Source: Snodgrassella sp945267035 | GTDB lineage: Bacteria > Pseudomonadota > Gammaproteobacteria > Burkholderiales > Neisseriaceae | Direction: 5' to 3' | Length of the DNA stretch: 64,000 nt | Assembly (NCBI RefSeq): GCF_026535915.1 | Contig: NZ_JAFNPF010000001.1 | Span: 434,001 to 498,000, forward strand | In this document: positions 27,352-35,969 of the stretch, in pieces | How positions within the stretch are numbered: position 1 is the stretch's first letter | How the letters are laid out: each line of letters begins with the position of its first letter | Program-made: the position numbers and the translations under genes | The notes under the pieces: generated by a model | Told to the model about the DNA's origin: nothing | Database searches by the model: none | Seen by the model: the letters and a program-made list of their open reading frames with translations, nothing else

Positions 27352-28638
27352 TTACTTCAGTACTTCGTCTAATTTCTTCTTATCCAGCCCTTTTTCCCAT
27401 CGTGCAATCACAATGGTGGCACAAGCATTACCCACCAAATTGGTTAAGGCACGGCATTCAGACATAAAACGATCAATCCCTAAAATCAAAGCCATACCAG
27501 CCACGGGAATAGAGGGAACAACCGAAATGGTGGCTGCTAAGGTAATAAAGCCAGCTCCCGTTACCCCTGCAGCCCCTTTGGAACTAAGCATAGCAACCAG
27601 TAACAGCAGTATCTGCTGTTGTAATGTCAGTTCTATATTACACGCCTGAGCGATAAATAGCGCAGCCATCGTCATATAGATATTGGTACCATCCAAATTA
27701 AATGAGTAACCTGTAGGCACCACAATCCCGACAATCGATTTTTGACAACCTGCCTTTTCCATTTTCTGCATTAACGTAGGTAAAGCCGCTTCAGATGAAC
27801 TCGTGCCTAAAACCAATAGCATTTCTTCTTTAATATATTTGATTAATTTAATAATTGAAAAACCATTGTATCTGGCTACAGCACCTAAAATAATTAAAAT
27901 AAACAAAATAGAAGAAACATAGAACGTCAGTATTAAATAGAGAAGATTGCCGATTGAGCCAATACCATACTTACCAATCGTAAAAGCCATGGCACCAAAG
28001 GCACCTATTGGGGCGGCACGCATCAATATCGATACCATTTTAAAAACTAATGCGGATAAATTCTCAAAAATATGCAATAAGGGACGAGCCTTTTCACCCA
28101 CCAAAACCATTGAAATACCAAACAGAACAGCCACAAATAACGTCTGCAAAATATTGCCATTAGTCAGTGGGCTGACAACAGTTGTTGGAATGATATTCAT
28201 TAAAAAACCAGTTAAGCTAGCATCATGTGATTTCTGTACATATTCTTCAACCTTAGAGCTGTCAAGAGAAACAGGATCAATGTTCAAACCTGAACCTGGA
28301 TGCGCTATATTAGCAACCAGCAGACCCACCGCCAAAGCTAATGTTGAAAAAAAGATGAAATAAACCAATGATTTGCCGATAACCCGACCCATAACCTTCA
28401 TATTGGTCATTTCAGCAATGCCCAATACAATAGTTAAAAAAATGACCGGAGAGATAATCATCTTGACCAGCTTGATGAAAGCATCGCCGAAAGGCTTCAT
28501 ACTCTCGCCTACAGACGGAAAAAAATGACCAAGTAAAACCCCGATAATAATGGCTATAATGACCTGTATATAAAGTACTTTATACCAACGAGTTTTCCGA
28601 GATGGGGAAGGCTGATGTTCTTTCTCAACTGGTAACAT
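27352..28638 (-). CDS. dctA: C4-dicarboxylate/cation symporter
   Basis: A 428-residue inner-membrane carrier of the dicarboxylate/amino acid:cation symporter family. Conserved substrate and cation sites are visible: GTSSSEAALP (first re-entrant loop), GYSFNLDGTNIYMTMA, and MLSSKGAAGVTGAGFI (second loop). This set fits DctA, importing succinate, fumarate or malate, better than the glutamate carrier GltP, though exact substrate is inferred. It suits an organism living on organic acids. A long 750-bp gap lies upstream, giving room for regulation. Confidence 0.92.
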   Translation of the reverse strand: MLPVEKEHQPSPSRKTRWYKVLYIQVIIAIIIGVLLGHFFPSVGESMKPFGDAFIKLVKMIISPVIFLTIVLGIAEMTNMKVMGRVIGKSLVYFIFFSTLALAVGLLVANIAHPGSGLNIDPVSLDSSKVEEYVQKSHDASLTGFLMNIIPTTVVSPLTNGNILQTLFVAVLFGISMVLVGEKARPLLHIFENLSALVFKMVSILMRAAPIGAFGAMAFTIGKYGIGSIGNLLYLILTFYVSSILFILIILGAVARYNGFSIIKLIKYIKEEMLLVLGTSSSEAALPTLMQKMEKAGCQKSIVGIVVPTGYSFNLDGTNIYMTMAALFIAQACNIELTLQQQILLLLVAMLSSKGAAGVTGAGFITLAATISVVPSIPVAGMALILGIDRFMSECRALTNLVGNACATIVIARWEKGLDKKKLDEVLK

Positions 28639-29213
28639 GGTTTACCTCAAGCGGTTAGTATCTTTAATTTACAAATATCATAATATATCTGTGGCATGAG
28701 AATTGAGTATGTATTGCAGAATGCATAGTGTCAACAAATTTTAACGCCTTATTTTCATCAATTGATTAATAAAATGACTAGGTAAATTTATATTTAATAT
28801 AATAAATATTGATTTTAAAAAAATATTGGTAATAAAATTGCTTGATAATAATTGTTCAAACATAAATATTTTTTTTTAATTGTTGACAGATATTCTTTAA
28901 CTGAAAGGCAGAATAGATACTTAATATGAAAATAGAATACAAAATATACATCTAAACATAGAATTTAGATGGCTTAATTTATAGTTGGATTATGTTTTGA
29001 AAAAATCAATAGCTTCTTGCTACCTTCTTTGAGTAATTAATTTAGCTAAGCCTGTATGCGCATCGTTATTTTTTCCGAGAGCGCAGATTTGCTCTGAGCT
29101 TCTTAGCATAATCAATATTCTTATTTACCCCTCTCTATACTCTATCCGCTGAATTTTTTCCCACTCTCTGTTGTTGCCCTTGCTTTCTGAGCTACTTATC
29201 CTTTTTCTGCACC
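28639..29213. other. Long AT-rich region upstream of dctA
   Basis: About 575 bp, very AT-rich near dctA and polypyrimidine on the plus strand from about 29100. It should contain the dctA promoter. A TTGACA at 28883 on the plus strand has no matching -10. No intact gene is visible; the right part may be eroded coding sequence. Confidence 0.45.
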
Positions 29214-29315
29214 TTACCCATTTCTTCCTCCGATTCCTCCATTACTAAGAAGTAAAGCGATACTTTGCGCATCTCTTTCGGTTGCTGCCTGATAATTTAT
29301 CTTTAGAAAGAAAGA
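29214..29315 (-). pseudogene. Possible toxin-cassette fragment, unrecognised
   Basis: A 33-codon minus-strand open segment containing YQAATERDAQSIALLLSNGG, downstream of the SUKH immunity gene. It has no start, ends at TAA, and the purine-rich sequence continues without a long frame. It may be a leftover of another toxin or immunity gene in the same cassette row. Weak on its own. Confidence 0.25.
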
Positions 29316-29392
29316 AAAAAATAAAATAGAAGATTTAAATTCCAATAGTGATACTTGAATAAGTTATAGGTACAGTTTTGTTGTTTAATACT

Positions 29393-29851
29393 CTACCACC
29401 AATCAGGTATTGCTAATTCCTGAAATTCTCTCCATCCCTTACTAAATAAATTATTTAATGCATTATCTGGATCTTCACCGATAACCAGAACACTGCCATC
29501 ATATAAAGAATATATTTTTTTATTTTCATCTATAACTAAATAAGATGTTGCATCAATATTTCCTATAGGAATTAAACTTTGAGAACCGATTATTTTAGGG
29601 TAATCATTTATAATAACTTCATCATAATCATAACTTACTGCAGTATATATATTAAAATCAATGACTCTATCATTTCCTTTTACCTTAATATCAATATACA
29701 ATTCCCCATATTCTTTATAAAAAGAAACAAAAGAATCTGAAATGCTATAGCCTTTAATTTCTAAAAAATCTATTTCTTTTTTTATTTTTCTCTCTCTCCC
29801 TAATTCCCATCCTGCTTTTTTTAATATTTCTATAGTTTCCTTTGTTTTCAT
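29393..29851 (-). CDS. SUKH-family immunity protein (SMI1/KNR4-like)
   Basis: A 152-residue AT-rich gene. The pattern (ILKKAGWELGRERK at the start, SFVSFYKEYGELYI near residues 42-55, VIGEDPDNALNNLFSKGW near the end) matches the SUKH superfamily, most like SUKH-3. These proteins neutralise polymorphic toxins, often nucleases or deaminases, delivered by contact-dependent or type VI systems. A decayed toxin end lies directly upstream, ending 12 bp before this start. The gene itself looks intact, so it may still protect against toxins from kin. No promoter of its own is evident. Confidence 0.78.
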   Translation of the reverse strand: MKTKETIEILKKAGWELGRERKIKKEIDFLEIKGYSISDSFVSFYKEYGELYIDIKVKGNDRVIDFNIYTAVSYDYDEVIINDYPKIIGSQSLIPIGNIDATSYLVIDENKKIYSLYDGSVLVIGEDPDNALNNLFSKGWREFQELAIPDWW

Positions 29852-29863
29852 CGTATTATATTT

Positions 29864-30089
29864 CTAATCTTCATCTTTCTGATAATTAGGATATTCCCTA
29901 GATGATTCTTCACTTCTACGCATCTGAAAATCTGTATGAATACGGGTAAAGTCTTGCTTCTTTCATATTAACATCACCAATTCTACAGGTATGTTTATCT
30001 TGTATTTCCCCTATTACAAGATCTCTTTCTACAGCATGGAATTCATCATCTTCTACATTTTGACCATGGCTGTGGATCTGTTCTGTAAA
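29864..30089 (-). pseudogene. Frameshifted C-terminal remnant of a polymorphic toxin
   Basis: Reading away from tRNA-Pro, one minus-strand frame gives EQIHSHGQNVEDDEFHAVER and onward to CRIGDVNMKEA. A one-base shift then gives DFTRIHTDFQMRRSEESSRE and a TAG 12 bp before the SUKH start. Joined, the two frames make a plausible toxin C-terminus. There is no start codon or upstream part: the fragment begins at the 3' CCA end of the tRNA gene. The toxin class is not recognised. Identity as a toxin rests on the immunity gene beside it. Confidence 0.5.
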
Positions 30090-30091
30090 TA

Positions 30092-30168
30092 TGGTCGGAG
30101 TGAAAGGATTCGAACCTTCGACCCCCTCGTCCCGAACGAGGTGCGCTACCGGGCTGCGCTACACTCCG
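30092..30168 (-). tRNA. tRNA-Pro (anticodon CGG)
   Basis: On the minus strand a complete cloverleaf: acceptor CGGAGTG/CACTCCG, anticodon stem CCTCG/CGAGG with loop TTCGGGA (anticodon CGG), T-loop GGTTCGAATCC. Discriminator A and an encoded CCA follow. A 17-bp-spaced promoter lies just upstream. Its 3' end directly abuts the toxin remnant. Confidence 0.96.
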
Positions 30169-30181
30169 ATTGAAGTTGAGC

Positions 30182-30210
30182 ATTATAGGCAGCCAGAATT
30201 TTCTTGACAA
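30182..30210 (-). promoter_or_regulatory. Promoter of tRNA-Pro
   Basis: On the minus strand TTGTCA (30210-30205) and TATAAT (30187-30182) are 17 bp apart, ending 13 bp before the tRNA 5' end. A GC-containing GGCTGCC spacer end is present. Confidence 0.85.
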
Positions 30211-30255
30211 GAGTACCTGAATTAAATCAGCTGTTAAAAGTCTAAAAATTTCTTT

Positions 30256-30969
30256 CTAACCAGCATAAATCACAAACATTGACGGTCTTTTTTTCAAAGA
30301 GGGTAAGACATGCATTTGCCGCCAGACCGCTACAGGCTGACTGATAATTGACTGAGTGGGTAAAGTTAAATCAGTAGCGACGCACAAACGAGTTTGCGGA
30401 TGCAATACAGCCACAGCGTCTGCCAGCAAAGCATCATTACGGTAAGGAGTTTCAATAAAAAGCTGAGTTTCATTAGCTTGACGAGATCGCACTTCTAATT
30501 GCTTCAGTTGGCTAATACGCAAGTTTTTCTCTGCTGGTAAATAGCCTTTAAAGGCAAAACATTGACCATTTGCACCTGAGGACATCAAGGCCAGCATAAT
30601 ACTGGATGGACCCACTAATGGAACCACAGTAAAACCAGCCTGATGTGCTTGAGCAACCAATTGTGCGCCTGGATCGGCAACGGCAGGGCAGCCAGCTTCG
30701 CTCAATAAACCCATACTTCTTCCAGAGCGTAAAGGCTGCAATAACGCAGCGACATCTTTAGTGGGAGTGTGTTCATTCAAAGTTTGTAGATTAAGCTCAC
30801 GGATAGGGGTATTGATATTGAAGGCTTTCAAATGCGCACGAGCAGTTTTTTCTGCTTCCACAACGAAATCAGTCAAAGTCACAATCAGTGCTTGCTCATG
30901 AGGCAGTAAACTAGGTGTCTGTGCTGAGCCCAAAGGTGTGGGGATCAAATATAAAGTTGGAGTAGTCAT
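30256..30969 (-). CDS. SAM-dependent methyltransferase (tetrapyrrole-methylase fold, RsmI paralogue)
   Basis: A 237-residue protein of the tetrapyrrole methylase superfamily. It opens with TLYLIPTPLGS, and the family loops LLSEAGCPAVADPGAQLV (residues about 89-106) and VGPSSIMLALMSSG are clear. The best-known relative, RsmI, 2'-O-methylates C1402 of 16S rRNA and is longer (about 280 residues). This shorter paralogue is common in beta-proteobacteria and its substrate is not established. Its ATG overlaps the maf stop by 4 bp, so the two genes are translationally coupled. Confidence 0.87.
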   Translation of the reverse strand: MTTPTLYLIPTPLGSAQTPSLLPHEQALIVTLTDFVVEAEKTARAHLKAFNINTPIRELNLQTLNEHTPTKDVAALLQPLRSGRSMGLLSEAGCPAVADPGAQLVAQAHQAGFTVVPLVGPSSIMLALMSSGANGQCFAFKGYLPAEKNLRISQLKQLEVRSRQANETQLFIETPYRNDALLADAVAVLHPQTRLCVATDLTLPTQSIISQPVAVWRQMHVLPSLKKRPSMFVIYAG

Positions 30970-31577
30970 AGAATATCTATACCTTCAGCAAGTAAAAAAT
31001 CAATTAAGTGAAAAATAGGCAATCCTATTAGTGCATTCGGATCAGTACTGTGAATTCGTTTGATTAAAAGAGCACCTAAGCCCTCACTTTTCGCCGCACC
31101 AGCACAGTAAATCGCATCAGGTTCCAATCTCAGATAATGATCAATCTGTGTCAAAGTTAACTTCCGCATTAAGACGCGAGTTTCATCAACATGTTGGTGC
31201 AGACGGTTTTCTGCTGGATTAAACAAAACTATTGCACTGTAAAATATCAGCTCCTGACCGCTTACACTTGCCAGCATTTGTTGTGCTTTTGCTACGCTTA
31301 GAGGTTTACCTAACTGACGATTGTTGCACCATGCCACCTGATCACAGCCTATGATCAATGCTTCAGGAAATTGTTCTGCCACCGAGTGGGCTTTTCCTGC
31401 CGCTAACCGCAAAGCCGTTTGAGCAGCAGTTTCATTGAATAAAGGATATTCTTCAAACTCGGGTTTAATCGCTTCAAACGGCAATTGCAAATGTTTTAAT
31501 TGCTGCTGTCTAAAGCGCGAACTGGAAGCCAGAATTAACCTTTTCTTTATCTTCATTAAGTGCAAACTCATTGACAT
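30966..31577 (-). CDS. Maf-family nucleotide pyrophosphatase (YceF-like)
   Basis: A 203-residue Maf protein that hydrolyses non-canonical or modified nucleotides; the YceF subgroup acts on m7GTP. The signature is ILASSSRFRQQQL near residue 15, with the catalytic region IIGCDQVAW and GKP near 75-92. ATGs at residues 1, 3 and 8 are possible; MKIKKRLILASSS (residue 8) is nearest family length, but no ribosome site decides. It is head-to-head with yceD across about 30-50 bp, an association also known in E. coli (yceF-yceD-rpmF). Confidence 0.88.
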   Translation of the reverse strand: MSMSLHLMKIKKRLILASSSRFRQQQLKHLQLPFEAIKPEFEEYPLFNETAAQTALRLAAGKAHSVAEQFPEALIIGCDQVAWCNNRQLGKPLSVAKAQQMLASVSGQELIFYSAIVLFNPAENRLHQHVDETRVLMRKLTLTQIDHYLRLEPDAIYCAGAAKSEGLGALLIKRIHSTDPNALIGLPIFHLIDFLLAEGIDIL

Positions 31578-31608
31578 TAGAAAGCTTAAATTATATCATC
31601 GACCGTTT

Positions 31609-32112
31609 ATGTTAGACCCTATTTTGATTGATACAATCACGTTTACGCGCGAACAGCAGCAATGCAGCGGGGAAGTGCGCTTACAAGCGTTAGACCGGAG
31701 GGTTTGGTCGCATGAACTTCTGGCTCAGCGTGACGGTATTATCCAGTTTCAGGCTCGCGGTGGAATCGATCGCTGGCAACGTCCTTTTATCAATATCAGC
31801 ATAAAAGGCGAATTAAAACTGGTATGCCAGCGCTGTTTACAAGCTGTATCGTGGATGTTGGATGACCAGTCCCATGTAGTGCTGTTTGCTGATGAACAAT
31901 CACTTGATGACGCGATGGTCGCTGATGAAGCGCTTGAAGGTGCCTTGTGGCAGGAGGAGCTCAATCTGACCTCAATGATTGAAGATCAGATTTTGATGGC
32001 TATTCCCGTTGCGCCAAGGCATAACGATTGTGATCACGTATTGGCAACATCAACCAATCAGGCCTCAGATAATCCCTTTGCCAGCCTGGCGGGACTGAAA
32101 AGTGGCCACTAA
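31609..32112 (+). CDS. yceD: YceD/DUF177 family protein, 23S rRNA accumulation factor
   Basis: A 167-residue protein of the DUF177 family. The conserved CxxC (VCQRCLQ, near residue 68) and the acidic EEELNLTSMIEDQILMAIP-like stretch (residues about 120-137) are present. Family members are needed for 23S rRNA accumulation. The frame is open from 31435, but the ATG at 31609 fits family length and avoids running through the divergent maf start. It lies 30 bp before rpmF, its near-universal partner. Confidence 0.88.
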   Translation: MLDPILIDTITFTREQQQCSGEVRLQALDRRVWSHELLAQRDGIIQFQARGGIDRWQRPFINISIKGELKLVCQRCLQAVSWMLDDQSHVVLFADEQSLDDAMVADEALEGALWQEELNLTSMIEDQILMAIPVAPRHNDCDHVLATSTNQASDNPFASLAGLKSGH

Positions 32113-32142
32113 CGAATTAACTTACTTACCAGGAGCTTTAAC

Positions 32143-32322
32143 ATGGCAGTTCAACAAAACAAAAAATCACCATCTAAACGCGGTATGCATCGCTCACATG
32201 ACGGTCTGACCGCAGTGCAAGTATCTACCGACGTTAATACCGGCGAAGTACATTTGCGTCACCACATCTCTCCAAACGGTATGTACCGTGGTCGCAAAGT
32301 AGTTAAAGCCAAAGGCGAATAA
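32143..32322 (+). CDS. rpmF: 50S ribosomal protein L32
   Basis: A 59-residue basic protein beginning MAVQQNKKSPSKRGMHRSHD, the standard L32 N-terminus, and ending HHISPNGMYRGRKVVKAKGE. The C-terminal cysteine pair found in some L32 proteins is absent, as in many proteobacteria. An AGGAG ribosome site is 8 bp upstream of the ATG. The gene follows yceD and is closed by a terminator, although plsX and fabH continue downstream as in the classic rpmF-plsX-fab cluster. Confidence 0.97.
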   Translation: MAVQQNKKSPSKRGMHRSHDGLTAVQVSTDVNTGEVHLRHHISPNGMYRGRKVVKAKGE

Positions 32323-32350
32323 TTACTCAGTGATTATTTCACATGTTAGG

Positions 32351-32387
32351 AAGCCAGGCGTTGCTCAAGCAATCACTGGCTTTTTTG
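32351..32387 (+). terminator. Terminator after rpmF
   Basis: AAGCCAG pairs with CTGGCTT, and inside it TTGC with GCAA, with an internal loop, followed by six T. It lies 28 bp after rpmF. Confidence 0.82.
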
Positions 32388-32482
32388 TATTGACTACTAA
32401 CAGGTACAGTTTGCATACATTTTATGCAATACTATGATTCTATTGCCAGTTATGGCCTAATTTATACTGATCCGAGCTCTAA

Positions 32483-33010
32483 ATGAAAAAAATCTGGTAT
32501 AACTACGAAGACATACATCGTGCTATCAAACAACTGGCAGAAAAAATCCAGGCATCAGAACACTCATTTGATGCTATGATCGCCATTGGTGGTGGCGGAT
32601 TTATTCCGGCACGGATATTGCGCAGTTTTTTAAACATTCCGGTATATACCGTTACATTATCATATTATGATGTCAACGATCAGCCTACTGATCTTCCTCA
32701 AAAAATACAGTGGACAGATGGATTTGATAAAAAACTGAAAGAAAAAAAACTGCTTATCATTGATGAAGTGGATGACAGTCGGGCTACCCTGGAATTCTGT
32801 GTGCGTGAATTGCAGCATGAAGGGTTTAACCAGCTAGGGGTGGCTGTTTTGCATGAAAAACGTAAAACCAAAAAAGGCGTATTACCGGCTGATATGCCAT
32901 TTTACAGTGCTATTCAGGTTGATGACTGGTGGATTAATTATCCATGGGATGCGCTGGATATAGATGAACATTATCAAAATGTTGTTAGTCAATCTTTACC
33001 CGAGAACTAA
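32483..33010 (+). CDS. Purine-type phosphoribosyltransferase
   Basis: A 175-residue PRTase fold protein. The PRPP-binding loop is LLIIDEVDDSRATLEFC (residues about 90-107), and a preceding IAIGGGGFIPARIL loop holds the conserved glycine-rich element. The C-terminal DDWWINYPWD resembles xanthine-guanine/hypoxanthine PRTases of the Gpt type. It likely salvages a purine base to its nucleotide; which base is not readable. It ends 3 bp before plsX, so it is co-transcribed with lipid genes, an uncommon insertion in this cluster. Confidence 0.85.
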   Translation: MKKIWYNYEDIHRAIKQLAEKIQASEHSFDAMIAIGGGGFIPARILRSFLNIPVYTVTLSYYDVNDQPTDLPQKIQWTDGFDKKLKEKKLLIIDEVDDSRATLEFCVRELQHEGFNQLGVAVLHEKRKTKKGVLPADMPFYSAIQVDDWWINYPWDALDIDEHYQNVVSQSLPEN

Positions 33011-33013
33011 TCT

Positions 33014-34039
33014 ATGACCTTAAAAACTATCGCCGTTGATGTCATGGGCGGCGACTACGGACTGGATGTGACCATTCAGGGTGCATTGGATTTTTTACAG
33101 AAGCAAAGCGATGCGGCACTCATTCTCGTCGGAGATGAAATGCAGATTAAATCCGCTCTGGCCAAAAGCAATGCTTCTGTCGGCAGAATTACCATTCAAG
33201 CAGCAAGTGAAGTGGTTGGTATGGATGAAGAACCTTCGTCTGCCTTAAAAAATAAACGAGATTCTTCCATGCGTGTTGCCATTAATCAGATTACAGAGGG
33301 CAAGGCGCAAGCTGCCGTTTCTGCTGGTAATACCGGTGCATTGATGGCAACGGCGAGATTTGTTTTAAGAACCATTCCTGGTATCAGCCGTCCGGCCATC
33401 GCCAAATTTTTGCCTGCCCGCAATAATCACGTGACACTGGTTCTTGATTTGGGCGCAAATGTCGATTGCAGTGGTGAGCAGTTATTACAGTTTGCTGTGG
33501 CAGGTAGTCAGCTAGTTGCTTCCCTGCAACCAGACAACAAACAGCCACGGGTAGGACTGCTGAATGTGGGTACAGAAGATATCAAAGGTAATGCCGCTGT
33601 TAAAGACGCTCATCAGCTTTTACGTGAAAGTAAGCTCAACTTCGTCGGTAATGTTGAAGGCAATGCCATATTTAGCGCCGAAGTTGATGTACTGGTGGTG
33701 GATGGATTTACCGGTAACGCTATGCTCAAGAGCATCGAAGGAGCGGTCAAATTTTCCGGTGAAGTCATCAAAGAAGAATTTACCCGTAGTTGGTATAACA
33801 AATTGTCAGCATTAATCGCCTTACCCGTGTTTAAAGGTTTCAAACGGCGTTTAGATCCCCGTCGCTTTAATGGCGCCATTTTTCTGGGATTACGCGGTGT
33901 CGTTGTGAAAAGTCACGGTGGTACAGATGCTACAGGATTCTGTTTTGCTTTACAGGAAGCATATAAAGCCATTAAGGCAGACTCAATTACCCAAATTCAG
34001 GCTGGCGTGGCTGAACAGCTATCCACTCCTGAGGAATAA
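33014..34039 (+). CDS. plsX: Phosphate acyltransferase PlsX
   Basis: A 341-residue peripheral membrane enzyme that converts acyl-ACP to acyl-phosphate for phospholipid synthesis. It opens IAVDVMGGDYGLDVTI, and the family motifs SAGNTGALMATA, DLGANVDC, and LVVDGFTGNAMLKSIEG are all visible. It is between the PRTase gene (3 bp) and fabH (78 bp). Full length with no anomalies. Confidence 0.96.
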   Translation: MTLKTIAVDVMGGDYGLDVTIQGALDFLQKQSDAALILVGDEMQIKSALAKSNASVGRITIQAASEVVGMDEEPSSALKNKRDSSMRVAINQITEGKAQAAVSAGNTGALMATARFVLRTIPGISRPAIAKFLPARNNHVTLVLDLGANVDCSGEQLLQFAVAGSQLVASLQPDNKQPRVGLLNVGTEDIKGNAAVKDAHQLLRESKLNFVGNVEGNAIFSAEVDVLVVDGFTGNAMLKSIEGAVKFSGEVIKEEFTRSWYNKLSALIALPVFKGFKRRLDPRRFNGAIFLGLRGVVVKSHGGTDATGFCFALQEAYKAIKADSITQIQAGVAEQLSTPEE

Positions 34040-34117
34040 CCCAACTGAAGACAAAGGCAGACAATACCATTGACTTTGTCTACAATAGCTCCTTTGTCCC
34101 GATCTGAAGAATAAACC

Positions 34118-35080
34118 ATGTTACATGCCCATATTCTTGGTACTGGCGGTTACTTGCCGGTTCGCCGTGTCAGCAATGAAGATTTAAGTAAAATAGTTGA
34201 CACATCGGATGAGTGGATTACCTCCCGCACTGGTATTAAAGCTCGTCACATCGCTGCACAGGATGAGCAAACCAGTGATCTGGCAGTTAAAGCAGCGCAG
34301 GCTGCGTTAGCAGATGCTGGTATTGATGCTGCTGACATAGATCTGATCATCGTCGCTACATCTACACCAGACATGACTTTTCCTGCTACAGCTTGTATCG
34401 TGCAGAATAAACTTGGTATAGCTGGCTGTCCTGCATTTGATGTGCAAGCAGTCTGTGCAGGGTTTATGTACGCATTAGCCACAGCGAATGCCTATATAAA
34501 AAGCAAAATGGCGACTAAAGCCTTAGTGATTGGTGCTGAGACATTTAGCCGATTATTGGATTGGAGCGATCGTCGCACTTGCGTTTTGTTCGGTGATGGA
34601 GCGGGCGCGGTCATACTGAGTGCTTCAGAACAAGAAGGTGGAATCTTACACACAGAATTACGCGCGGATGGCGCATATAGCCACATTTTGCAAACGCCTG
34701 GGAAAATAGTCTCAGGTGATATTCAAGATTCACCTTATCTGCATATGGACGGTCAGGCGGTATATAAATTTGCTGTTAAAGCTTTGGCTCGTATTGCTCA
34801 GGAAGTCATGGATAAATCTGGGTTACTTCCAACCGACATAGATTGGATAATTCCACATCAGGCTAATTTGCGCATAATCGAATCCACAGCGCGGCATCTC
34901 AACGTACCAATGGACAAAGTCATCGTAACTTTAGCAGAGCAGGGGAATACCTCTGCAGCTTCCATACCTTTAGCCTTGGATCAGGGGATCAAGTCCGGAC
35001 GTATTCAGCGTGGACAAACTTTATTGCTAGAGGGTATTGGTGGCGGATTCGCTTGGGGCGCTGTAACCATTAAATATTAA
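34118..35080 (+). CDS. fabH: 3-oxoacyl-ACP synthase III
   Basis: A 320-residue thiolase-fold enzyme that starts fatty-acid synthesis by condensing acetyl-CoA with malonyl-ACP. The catalytic triad is Cys113 in QAVCAGFMYAL, the His of IPHQANLRI near 247, and the Asn of EQGNTSAAS near 277. It follows plsX and precedes a glycosyltransferase-like gene by 28 bp. Malonyl-CoA for the pathway comes from AccD encoded earlier in the window. Confidence 0.97.
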   Translation: MLHAHILGTGGYLPVRRVSNEDLSKIVDTSDEWITSRTGIKARHIAAQDEQTSDLAVKAAQAALADAGIDAADIDLIIVATSTPDMTFPATACIVQNKLGIAGCPAFDVQAVCAGFMYALATANAYIKSKMATKALVIGAETFSRLLDWSDRRTCVLFGDGAGAVILSASEQEGGILHTELRADGAYSHILQTPGKIVSGDIQDSPYLHMDGQAVYKFAVKALARIAQEVMDKSGLLPTDIDWIIPHQANLRIIESTARHLNVPMDKVIVTLAEQGNTSAASIPLALDQGIKSGRIQRGQTLLLEGIGGGFAWGAVTIKY

Positions 35081-35108
35081 TTTTATAAAGAAAAAAAGAG
35101 TCCAGAAT

Positions 35109-35969
35109 ATGTTACCCAGATCTGCATTAGCTGATATGCATCCCGTCATCATGTCGCCCAGTCATGATGGACGCTATTACGGCAACTATGTTAAATCTAT
35201 CCTGGCTTTGGCCGCCGCCCATACCGGCGCAAAATATCCATTGCAAATGTATTTACATCAGGGTGAAAGCCTCATCACACGTGCTCGTAATGATAGCGTA
35301 GCGGAATTTCTGGCACATCCGGAATGGACTCATTTATGCTGGGTTGATACCGATATCGGTTTCTCAGTTGAAGCTTTTCATCGATTATTGTTAGCTGATC
35401 GTGATGTGGTGGCAGGTGTTTATCCTTTAAAGAAAGATTATTGGCCGCAAAATGGAATTGATGCACACATGACCCAGCAACAGTTCAACGCCAAATACAC
35501 CAGCTACACCATCAATGTACTTCCAGATCAGAATAATGAAGTGCATATTAATATTGATGATGATGGATTTTTTGAGCTCTCTGAGGCGCCCACAGGATTC
35601 ATGGCGATCAAACGAGAGGTTTTTCAGAAATTAATGCAGGCATATCCAGATTTACAATATAAAACCGATTCTGTTGATGTTGTTGATAAAGGTTTTCACT
35701 ATCGTTTTTACGATTGTATGGTTGATCCAGTTACCAAACGCTATATGTCCGAAGATTATAGTTTCTGTTATCTATGGTCTAAAATTGGTGGCAAAATTTA
35801 TGCAGATTCTCGTTCTAATCTAACCCATATGGGTAATAAAGTTTATCAGGGACCGTTTACTGAAACTTTGGTGGCCAACCTTTCCAACGCAATAGGTGCG
35901 CCAAAAGGGACTAAAATGCATGTTTATTCCGATAAGCCATTGAAAATCAATAAGCCCCCGATAAAATAA
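35109..35969 (+). CDS. Glycosyltransferase-like protein (GT-A fold predicted)
   Basis: A 286-residue soluble protein without a signal peptide. The segment HLCWVDTDIGFSVEAF (near residue 75) has the DxD arrangement of a GT-A glycosyltransferase. SEDYSFCYLWSKIGGKIYAD (near residue 215) matches the late acidic acceptor motif of Anp1-like and family-2-like enzymes. It may glycosylate a surface polymer or protein, but donor and acceptor are unknown. The 28-bp gap from fabH suggests co-transcription. An AAGAAAAAAAG stretch precedes the ATG. Confidence 0.65.
   Translation: MLPRSALADMHPVIMSPSHDGRYYGNYVKSILALAAAHTGAKYPLQMYLHQGESLITRARNDSVAEFLAHPEWTHLCWVDTDIGFSVEAFHRLLLADRDVVAGVYPLKKDYWPQNGIDAHMTQQQFNAKYTSYTINVLPDQNNEVHINIDDDGFFELSEAPTGFMAIKREVFQKLMQAYPDLQYKTDSVDVVDKGFHYRFYDCMVDPVTKRYMSEDYSFCYLWSKIGGKIYADSRSNLTHMGNKVYQGPFTETLVANLSNAIGAPKGTKMHVYSDKPLKINKPPIK

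Noticed and set aside
28883..28916. TTGACA with a possible -10 on the plus strand upstream of dctA
   Set aside because: The nearest -10-like hexamer is 24 bp away and the gene lies on the other strand.
29991..30173. A 60-residue plus-strand frame ending in a sequence like RIRTFDPLVPNEVRYRAAL
   Set aside because: It is the antisense reading of the tRNA-Pro gene, a well-known false protein produced by tRNA genes.
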